Shown in pieces: positions 6,399 to 12,258 of a stretch of 15,270 nt of DNA. Position 1 is the first letter of the stretch. Each line of letters starts with the position of its first letter. Source of the stretch: Comamonadaceae bacterium CG_4_10_14_3_um_filter_60_75 (GTDB lineage Bacteria; Pseudomonadota; Gammaproteobacteria; Burkholderiales; Burkholderiaceae_C); contig PFKL01000156.1 of assembly GCA_002784245.1 (NCBI GenBank), forward strand, positions 1-15,270, in the 5' to 3' direction. The notes beneath the pieces were generated by a model, which worked only from the letters and a program-made list of their open reading frames with translations, did not search any database and was not told the DNA's origin. The translations under genes and the position numbers were made by a program.

Positions 6399-8686
6399 TC
6401 CACGGCGCCAGCCAACGTATTTACGGGATCGTCGCTAGCATCGTCCTGGTCTTTCTGCTGGCAATTGCTGCTGCCGCCGCCTCATTGATCTGGCAGCAGC
6501 GCGATAGCGCCATCGACGACGGCGCATTGCAAGCCAGCCGCTTTGTCACAGGCGCAGTAGCAACGCTCAACCGCAGCCTGGTCAACATCGACGTGTTGCT
6601 GTCAAGCCTGGACGAAACACAAAGCCTGCACATGCTTCAGCCCGACGCTATTGACGGTGCCGCGGCCAGCCAGGTCATGCGCACGATTGTTCAGCGTAAC
6701 CTGATGCTGCGCCGCCTGGCGCTGGTCGACGCCCAATCCCGGGTGCTGGCGTCATCGGACAAGTTGGCACCTGAACAGATCAATTTGCCAGCGGACTTTA
6801 CGGCCCGGGCACTGCACGCCAACGTCGCCGCGTTGACCATCAGTCCACCGCAGCAGGAAACACCTGGCGCAGAACGCGTGATACTTCTGGCTCGTCCTAT
6901 CAAACTGGGCGATGGCAGCAGAATCCTGGCCTTGGCCGAAGTGCTGATGATTCACTTCAACACCATTCTGGTTCAAGGCGCTGACATTGAGGGCCTGGAG
7001 GTGACGCTTGAGCGCGACGACGGCACAGTCCTGTCCAGCGACCCGGTACAGGACCGCGTTTTGGGGCAAGTGTTGCCACAAGCGTTGCACAAAGGCACCG
7101 GCGGCATTGCCCAACGCCTGCCCGCACGCCTGAGCCAACAAACCGCTCTGGTTGTAGCACAGCCGATTTTGTATGACGACGTTCTGGTGGTGGCCAGTAT
7201 CCCCATTGCTGCTACGCTGACCAAGTGGCAACGCGAGCGGACGTTCATTGTGATTGTCGCCGCCCTGTTTGCGCTGATGGTCGTCGCCGCGGGCGCGTTG
7301 GCCAACTGGTACTGGATGCGCTTGGCGCAAGCGCGACAAGATATCAAAAAGTCAAAAGCTGACATTGAACAACTGGCGTTCTTTGACTACCTGACCAATT
7401 TGCCCAACCGCTTGCTGCTGATGAACAGGCTTGAACATGCCGTGGTTTCGAGCGGGCGCAGCAAGCAGCATGGCGCCTTGTTTTTCATGGATCTGGACAA
7501 TTTCAAGACCATCAACGACACACTGGGTCACGATGTTGGTGACATGCTGCTCAAGCAAGTGTCCACGCGACTGCAACAAAGCGTGCGCCAGGCTGATACC
7601 GTGGCGCGGTTCGGCGGCGATGAATTTATCGTGCTGCTGGAAAATCTCGCGGCCAACGAAACTGAGGCAGCAGAGTTGGCACGCCGCGTTGGCGAGAAAA
7701 TACTGGCCGGACTGAGCTTGCCGTTTGAATCGGGAGGACAGAAATTCAAGACCAGCGCCAGCATCGGTGCCACACTGTTTGGCGGCAACATCACCCTGGA
7801 TTCGGCCGAACTGCTCAAGCAGGCCGATATTGCCATGTACCAGTCCAAGGCACTGGGGCGCAACAAGCTGTGCTTCTTTGATCCGCAGATGCAGGCCACC
7901 ATCACCGCCCACTCGCAGCTGGAAGCTGACTTGCAGATCGCCCTTGATCGTCAGCAATTTGTTCTTTACTTCCAGCCCCAGGTCAATAGCGCCGGCAACG
8001 TGTTGGGTGCCGAGGTGCTGATCCGCTGGAACCACCCGCAGCGCGGTATGGTGCCGCCGTTTGAATTTATCCCGATCGCTGAAGAAAGCGACCTGATCAA
8101 CCAGATTGGTCTGTGGGTATTGCGCACCGCTTGCGCGCAACTCAAGCAGTGGCAACAGTCGCCGCGCACAGCGCATTTGCAGTTGGCCGTCAACGTCAGC
8201 GCACGCCAGTTCCGCCAGGAGGATTTTGTTGATATCGTGCGCTCTGCCATCACCGAGTCGGGCGTGGCACCGGCCGGACTCAAGCTCGAACTCACCGAAT
8301 CGTTGGTGCTTGAAGACGTGCGCGACACAGTCGCCAAGATGAACGCTGCGCGGCAGCTGGGGGTGCGCTTTTCGATGGATGACTTCGGCACTGGCCAATC
8401 GTCGTTGAGCTACCTGACGCAGTTGCCGCTGGACCAGCTCAAGATCGACCAGTCTTTTGTGCGCAACATTGGCATCACGCCCAGCGACGGCATGATTGTG
8501 CAGACCATCATCGGCATGGCGCGCAACCTGTCGCTCGAAGTCATCGCCGAAGGCGTCGAAACCCGCGCGCAGGAAGTGTTTCTGGCAAGAAACGGCTGCA
8601 CCCTGTACCAGGGTTATCTGTTTGGCAAGCCGTGCCCGATCATCGAGTTCGAGCAGCTGCTGCGCAACACCGGGATCGCGCATTGA
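6395..8686 (+). CDS. Membrane GGDEF-EAL protein (c-di-GMP synthase/phosphodiesterase) with periplasmic sensor
   Basis: In this 763-residue protein, a TM helix (~11-33) and a second (~284-306) enclose a ~250-residue periplasmic domain resembling a Cache-type sensor by layout (long N-terminal helix, then LVDAQSRVLASSD and LERDDGTVLSSDP strand pairs). A short linker leads to a GGDEF domain: DYLTNLPNR (331-339), DLDNFKTIND (366-375), GGDEF at 407-411 and I-site R398-QA-D401. The EAL domain from ~510 keeps all expected catalytic residues: E540 in the EVL variant of EAL, N600, E632, D662-D663 (DDFGTG), K683, E719 and Q739. Both synthesis and hydrolysis look possible from residues alone. Translation is coupled to the upstream TRAP-binding protein by a 4-bp overlap, suggesting the binding protein controls this enzyme through its periplasmic domain. 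That is inference. Confidence 0.93.
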   Translation: MIHGASQRIYGIVASIVLVFLLAIAAAAASLIWQQRDSAIDDGALQASRFVTGAVATLNRSLVNIDVLLSSLDETQSLHMLQPDAIDGAAASQVMRTIVQRNLMLRRLALVDAQSRVLASSDKLAPEQINLPADFTARALHANVAALTISPPQQETPGAERVILLARPIKLGDGSRILALAEVLMIHFNTILVQGADIEGLEVTLERDDGTVLSSDPVQDRVLGQVLPQALHKGTGGIAQRLPARLSQQTALVVAQPILYDDVLVVASIPIAATLTKWQRERTFIVIVAALFALMVVAAGALANWYWMRLAQARQDIKKSKADIEQLAFFDYLTNLPNRLLLMNRLEHAVVSSGRSKQHGALFFMDLDNFKTINDTLGHDVGDMLLKQVSTRLQQSVRQADTVARFGGDEFIVLLENLAANETEAAELARRVGEKILAGLSLPFESGGQKFKTSASIGATLFGGNITLDSAELLKQADIAMYQSKALGRNKLCFFDPQMQATITAHSQLEADLQIALDRQQFVLYFQPQVNSAGNVLGAEVLIRWNHPQRGMVPPFEFIPIAEESDLINQIGLWVLRTACAQLKQWQQSPRTAHLQLAVNVSARQFRQEDFVDIVRSAITESGVAPAGLKLELTESLVLEDVRDTVAKMNAARQLGVRFSMDDFGTGQSSLSYLTQLPLDQLKIDQSFVRNIGITPSDGMIVQTIIGMARNLSLEVIAEGVETRAQEVFLARNGCTLYQGYLFGKPCPIIEFEQLLRNTGIAH

Positions 8687-9588
8687 GCCACCCGCGCGTC
8701 ACACCAACCGCGGCCTTGCTGTTGACTTTGCCGCCGGTGATGTGGGCGGGCAACGCGGTGGTCGGCCGTGTTGTCGCCGACCAGGTGTCGCCGATGACGC
8801 TGAACCTGTTGCGCTGGAGCATTGCCTTTGTGCTGTTGCTGCCGCTGGCCGCACCGGTGCTGCACCCCAGCAGCCCGCTGTGGCGCAGTTGGCGACGCTT
8901 TGCCGGCCTGGCGCTGCTGGCCATCGGCGGCTACAACGCGCTGCTCTACCTGTCGCTTAACACCTCGACGCCGATCAATGTGACGTTGGTGGGATCGATG
9001 ACGCCAGTATTCATGCTACTGATTGGTCGGCTGTTTTTTGCCAAAGCCATCTCGGCCAGGCAGTGGTTTGGGGCAGCACTGTCGGTTCTGGGCGTGATGG
9101 TGGTGCTCAGCCGCGGCCAGCTTGACGTCTTGTTGCAGGTGCGCCTGGTGCCGGGCGATCTCTATATGCTGCTAGCCTCGGCCGGTTGGTCGCTCTACAG
9201 CTGGATGCTGGCGCACCCGACCACCGAGCCCAGCAGCATCCGCAGCAACTGGTCGGCGTTTTTAATGGCGCAGATCGTCTTCGGGCTGGGCTGGTCAAGC
9301 CTGTTTGCCGGCAGCGAATGGGCGCTAGGGCTTGGTCGCTTTACCCCCAGTTGGCCGATGGCAGCAGCGCTGTTGTTCATCGCGGTCTGCCCGGCGCTGC
9401 TGGCCTACCGCGCCTGGGGTGCGGGGGTGGCGCGCACGGGGCCATCGGTGGCGGGGTTTTTCATCAACCTGACGCCGCTTTTTACTGCGCTGCTGTCAAG
9501 CGTTTTTCTGGGCGAAGTCCCGCATCTGTACCACGCTGCCGCTTTCGTGATGATCGTCGGCGGCATCGCCGTGTCGTCACGGCGCTAA
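8683..9588 (+). CDS. EamA/DMT-family transporter
   Basis: The 302-residue protein has about ten hydrophobic helices in two EamA repeats, the hallmark of the drug/metabolite transporter superfamily. The first repeat opens LLLTLPPVMWAGNAVVGR, with SPMTLNLLRWSIAF following. The second ends VAGFFINLTPLFTALLSSVFLGE. These are inner-membrane carriers, mostly exporters of amino acids or other metabolites; the substrate is not evident. I chose the TTG at 8683, whose TTGA overlaps the stop of the GGDEF-EAL gene by 4 bp and gives the usual short N-terminus (SHPRVTPTAALLL). A GTG at 8632 would add 17 charged residues. The coupling makes it the third gene of the unit starting at 5289, though it may simply share a transcript. 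It is convergent with the Bug gene, with 9 bp between stops. Confidence 0.88.
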   Translation: MSHPRVTPTAALLLTLPPVMWAGNAVVGRVVADQVSPMTLNLLRWSIAFVLLLPLAAPVLHPSSPLWRSWRRFAGLALLAIGGYNALLYLSLNTSTPINVTLVGSMTPVFMLLIGRLFFAKAISARQWFGAALSVLGVMVVLSRGQLDVLLQVRLVPGDLYMLLASAGWSLYSWMLAHPTTEPSSIRSNWSAFLMAQIVFGLGWSSLFAGSEWALGLGRFTPSWPMAAALLFIAVCPALLAYRAWGAGVARTGPSVAGFFINLTPLFTALLSSVFLGEVPHLYHAAAFVMIVGGIAVSSRR

Positions 9589-9597
9589 GCGGTTTGA

Positions 9598-10584
9598 TCA
9601 CTGCGCCTTGAAGCCGCTGTCGTGGATGATGCGCGCCCAGGTCTTGGCGTAGGCCTGTTCACGTGTGGCCAACTGGCTGCCAGTCATGTAGCCAACGGTC
9701 AGACCCATGGCGGTGAGTCGGTCGTGCACCTCGGGAAGCAGCAGCACCTTGGCCACCGCGGCTGAAAGTTTGTCCAGTATGGCCTGCGGCGTGCCCTTGG
9801 GCGCAAAGATGCCGTAGTACGGAATGTCTTCAAACCCGCTCAGACCGAGTTCGGCAAAAGTGGGTACATCAGGCAACGCCACTTGGCGCTTGCCGCCTAT
9901 GACGGCGACCATGCGGATCTTGCCAGCTTTCTGGTTCTCAATGAAATCCGGCACCGAACCAACACCGGCAGCAATCTGGTTGCCCAGCATGTCAGCCATC
10001 ATCGGCGCGCTGCCGCGATAAGGTGCGGCCTGCAGGTCAAGCTTGTATTTTTGACCGATCACTTTGACCAGAAATTCGGGCACCGAAGCGGGCGCCGGCA
10101 CACCGACCGTGCCTTGCCCTTTGCCCTGCGTTTGTACCCAGGCAATGTACTCGGCCATGGTCTTGGCCGGTGTGCCGCCCGACAGCGCCAGGCCGTTGAC
10201 AAAAGTGGCAAAACCGGCCACCGGCACAAAATCCTTGTGACTGTCGTAGCCAGGACTTTTCAGCACCAGCGGCAAAATGGTGATGGTGTGGTCGTGCGAC
10301 AGGAACAGCGTGTTGCCGTCGGGTGCAGCGGCCTTGAGCGCCTGCGCCGCCAGCTGGCCACCGGCGCCGGCCTTGTTTTCCACCACCACAGGGACGCCCA
10401 GCGGGTCCTTAAGTTTGTCAGCCAGAATACGCGCAACGGCGTCGCTGCCGCCACCAGGCGGAAAACCCACCATCAGCTTGACCGCAGCGGTTTGCGCCTG
10501 CGCCAGGCCAGCGGCCAGCGAGGCAGCAACGACGCACGTCTTGGCAAACTGCCGCGCGGATTGAAGAATCTGAAAATCAGCCAT
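9598..10584 (-). CDS. Bug-family (TctC-like) periplasmic receptor of a tripartite tricarboxylate transporter
   Basis: The 328-residue protein has a signal peptide with a likely cut after AQA (residues 28-30) and the Bug fold. Its signature VGFPPGGGSDAVARILADKL starts at 39, followed by VVVENKAGAGGQLAAQALKAAAPDGNTL, then PYRGSAPMMADMLGNQIAAG and the DVPTFAELG block. Bug proteins bind carboxylates, nicotinate-type compounds or other small molecules in the periplasm. Some act with TctA/TctB, while many are orphans. The ATG at 10584-10582 has AAGGAG (10595-10590) five to six bases upstream, so the longer frame reaching 10701 is not used. The gene lies 41 bp downstream of the SDR gene on the same strand, probably one transcript. 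tctBA lies about 1.7 kb upstream on the same strand and could provide the membrane partner. Ligand unknown. Confidence 0.93.
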   Translation of the reverse strand: MADFQILQSARQFAKTCVVAASLAAGLAQAQTAAVKLMVGFPPGGGSDAVARILADKLKDPLGVPVVVENKAGAGGQLAAQALKAAAPDGNTLFLSHDHTITILPLVLKSPGYDSHKDFVPVAGFATFVNGLALSGGTPAKTMAEYIAWVQTQGKGQGTVGVPAPASVPEFLVKVIGQKYKLDLQAAPYRGSAPMMADMLGNQIAAGVGSVPDFIENQKAGKIRMVAVIGGKRQVALPDVPTFAELGLSGFEDIPYYGIFAPKGTPQAILDKLSAAVAKVLLLPEVHDRLTAMGLTVGYMTGSQLATREQAYAKTWARIIHDSGFKAQ

Positions 10585-10625
10585 GAAAACTCCTTTGAAT
10601 AAAATGGGGTACTGCGGCGCCGGAC

Positions 10626-11420
10626 CTAAAACGTACCGGGATACGCGCCGCCGTCGGCCAGGATATTTTGCCCGTTGATGTAGCCCGCCTGCTGGCTGCA
10701 CAAGAATGCACAGATCGCGCCAAACTCTTCGGGTTGACCAAAACGGCGCGCCGGAATGGTCTGGCGGCGCGCTTCGCTGACCACCTCCAATGACTTTCCA
10801 GCCTTAACGGCAGCGGCCTGCATCACCGCGCGCAGCCGGTCGGTGTCAAACGCGCCGGGCAACAGGTTGTTGATAGTGACGCCGCTGGAGGCCAAGGCGC
10901 TGCGCGCGGTACCGGCGACAAACCCGGTCAGACCGCTGCGCGCGCCGTTGCTCAAACCGAGAATGTCGATCGGCGCTTTCACCGCGCTGGAGGTGATGTT
11001 GACGATACGGCCAAAACCCCGCGCGGCCATACCGTCGACCGTGGCCTTGATCAGCTCGATCGGTGTGAGCATGTTGGCCTCGACTGCGGCGAACCAGTCA
11101 TGGCGCGTCCAGTCGCGGAAGTTTCCGGCCGGTGGCCCGCCGGCGTTGGTGACGACGATATCGAAGTCAGCGCGCTGCGCAAACACCGCCATCCGGCCTG
11201 CTTCGGTGGTAATGTCTGCAGCAACAAATTGCACGGTAGCGCCCGTTTTTCCCTCGCAGTCAGCTTCTATTTTTGAAGCAGATTGGCGCAGTGTTTCAAG
11301 TCCGCGTGCCACCATCAACACATTCACACCTTCTCCCACCAAGGCCCGCGCGCAGCCCAGCCCCAGGCCCCTGCTGGCGCCACAAACCAGTGCCCATTTG
11401 CCTGCAATTCCAAAATCCAT
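10626..11420 (-). CDS. Short-chain dehydrogenase/reductase with non-canonical catalytic site
   Basis: This 264-residue Rossmann protein has a clear SDR cofactor motif, GASRGLG (14-20), the NAG motif at 92-94, NITSS (141-145) and the C-terminal INGQNILADGGAYPGTF typical of FabG-like enzymes. At the place where SDRs carry the YxxxK pair, it reads LSNGARSG, so Tyr is replaced by Ser157 and Lys by Arg161. This fits a known subgroup of FabG-like proteins that lack the normal catalytic tetrad (the BKR-like group that includes a Pseudomonas aeruginosa member). It is therefore unlikely to be a sequencing error. The reaction and substrate are unknown. The ATG at 11420-11418 has only a weak ribosome-binding site. 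It is probably the first gene of a transcript with the downstream Bug receptor, with a palindromic operator candidate at 11445-11461. Confidence 0.92.
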   Translation of the reverse strand: MDFGIAGKWALVCGASRGLGLGCARALVGEGVNVLMVARGLETLRQSASKIEADCEGKTGATVQFVAADITTEAGRMAVFAQRADFDIVVTNAGGPPAGNFRDWTRHDWFAAVEANMLTPIELIKATVDGMAARGFGRIVNITSSAVKAPIDILGLSNGARSGLTGFVAGTARSALASSGVTINNLLPGAFDTDRLRAVMQAAAVKAGKSLEVVSEARRQTIPARRFGQPEEFGAICAFLCSQQAGYINGQNILADGGAYPGTF

Positions 11421-11444
11421 GGTGTCGCTTTCAAAACAGTTCGG

Positions 11445-11461
11445 TTGCGAAACTTACGCAA
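11445..11461. promoter_or_regulatory. Near-perfect 17-bp palindrome upstream of the SDR-Bug operon, candidate operator
   Basis: TTGCGAAACTTACGCAA has 8-bp arms around one central base with a single mismatched pair. It lies 24 bp before the SDR start codon, where a repressor would block transcription or an early promoter. No regulator gene lies next to it in the window, and I cannot assign a regulator family. Confidence 0.45.
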
Positions 11462-11564
11462 AAGTGTGTGATGGTAGTGCAAGCGAAGATCGGTGGGGTT
11501 GGGGGGAGGCGTGATTCAAACCGAGAGGACATCGTCGGCACGCAAAGGCTTCACGCTGAACCAG

Positions 11565-11584
11565 GCATGGCGACCGGGCCATGC
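11565..11584. other. Hairpin with 7-bp stem in intergenic DNA
   Basis: GCATGGC (11565-11571) and GCCATGC (11578-11584) pair perfectly around a 6-nt loop (GACCGG). It lies between the decayed region and the SDR gene. For minus-strand transcripts arriving from 11624 it could act as a 3' structure, but no T-run follows on either strand, so I do not call it an intrinsic terminator. Confidence 0.35.
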
Positions 11585-11623
11585 GTGTGCTGCATAACTA
11601 GTGAAAAGTAATGGGTTGATGCT

Positions 11624-11935
11624 CTACTTAAACGCTACATTCACCAACTTGGCGCGCGGCTTAACTCTGCTGCATTCCAGAGCGAAAACGGATCGCGCCA
11701 TAGTTAGACCGATTTTTTTGATAGTCTTGCCCCCAATTGCTTCCCGAACTACGGCTGCTGTTTCCCTGCCTTGCTGGACAATCCTCTGAGATGCAGTAGC
11801 GACACCAAATCGACTGCTTCCTGGCTCGATAAGTCCAATGCCAAGCCCGATGACTCCGACAATGACCAGTAAACAACCAATCAAGGCAAATGCGCTGAAG
11901 CCATATTGCCGTTGATTGGTATGAAAGTCATCCAT
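11624..11935 (-). CDS. Small one-TM hypothetical protein, possibly the split-off C-terminal part of a zinc-ribbon protein
   Basis: The 103-residue frame starts MDDFHTNQRQYGF, has one strong TM helix at ~13-35 (FSAFALIGCLLVIVGVIGLG) and a basic, soluble C-terminal part (SQRIVQQGRETAAVVREAIGG). I do not recognise the family. It is in the same reading frame as the zinc-ribbon segment immediately upstream, separated only by one TAG codon (11941-11939) and one sense codon. N-terminal zinc ribbon followed by a single TM helix is a common bacterial architecture, so this may be the rear half of a gene broken by a nonsense mutation. It could also be a separate gene with internal initiation; the ribosome-binding site (GGAA) is poor. 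The base composition is visibly less GC-rich than the flanking genes. Confidence 0.5.
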   Translation of the reverse strand: MDDFHTNQRQYGFSAFALIGCLLVIVGVIGLGIGLIEPGSSRFGVATASQRIVQQGRETAAVVREAIGGKTIKKIGLTMARSVFALECSRVKPRAKLVNVAFK

Positions 11936-11938
11936 GAT

Positions 11939-12221
11939 CTATTCCATCGCTTGGCCGCATTGACTGCAGAACTTGCGACCCGACAGGTTTAATGCGCCGC
12001 ATTCACTGCAATAGGCTGTCTCCGTTTTATCAGTTTGGCCAACTCCGTCAGTGACTAACCTTGGCGTTGGAACAATTGCTGAGGACTCATTAGAGCGTGC
12101 GTCCGGCTTGGATATCACCCAAAGTGTCATAGAGCTTGGTGCTGCCTGCCACATCGGCAAACAGCACAGTCATCGTCACCGCGGGCGCAGTCCCAGCTTT
12201 CACATCGGAAGTCAATGCCAT
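11939..12221 (-). pseudogene. Remnant: class III nucleotidyl cyclase N-terminus joined out of frame to a zinc ribbon
   Basis: A good ribosome-binding site (GGAG, eight bases upstream) precedes an ATG at 12221-12219. The frame reads MALTSDVKAG, then VTMTVLFADVAGSTKLYDTLGDIQAG, and stops at 12090 after 43 codons. LFADVAGSTKLYDTLGD is the unmistakable first strand and metal-binding start of a class III adenylate/guanylate cyclase, which needs about 180 residues. The remaining catalytic core is missing. In the next frame, open from this point to 11939, the sequence reads through SKPDARSNESSAIVPTPR to a four-cysteine zinc ribbon (CSECG...CSQCG) and a TAG stop. The simplest reading is an internal deletion with loss of frame. 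Alternatively the zinc-ribbon part belongs to an originally separate gene fused by the deletion. It begins 37 bp after tctA on the same strand. Confidence 0.6.
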
Positions 12222-12258
12222 CACAAATTCTCCGATTGAAAGGAATCGCCCATTTTCA

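Larger units (their letters stand above)
11421..11623. other. Intergenic region between SDR operon and decayed segment
   Basis: About 200 bp with no supported gene. It holds the palindrome at 11445-11461 and a hairpin at 11565-11584. A poly-G stretch (GGGGTTGGGGGG) lies at 11495-11507 on the plus strand. No tRNA, repeat array or insertion-sequence end was recognised. Confidence 0.5.

Noticed and set aside
7352..8683. A 443-codon minus-strand open frame antisense to the GGDEF-EAL gene
   Set aside because: Long antisense frames are common in high-GC genes. The translation has no recognisable domain, and the plus-strand protein has complete motifs over the same bases.
11500..11540. tRNA T-arm-like sequence (GGTTTGAATC on the minus strand)
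   Set aside because: The flanking bases do not form a T-stem, and no matching acceptor or anticodon arm is found, so it is not a tRNA or a convincing tRNA fragment.
12234..12249. Small inverted repeat (CGATT / AATCG) after tctA
   Set aside because: Only a 5-bp stem with no T-run; too weak to call a terminator or operator.
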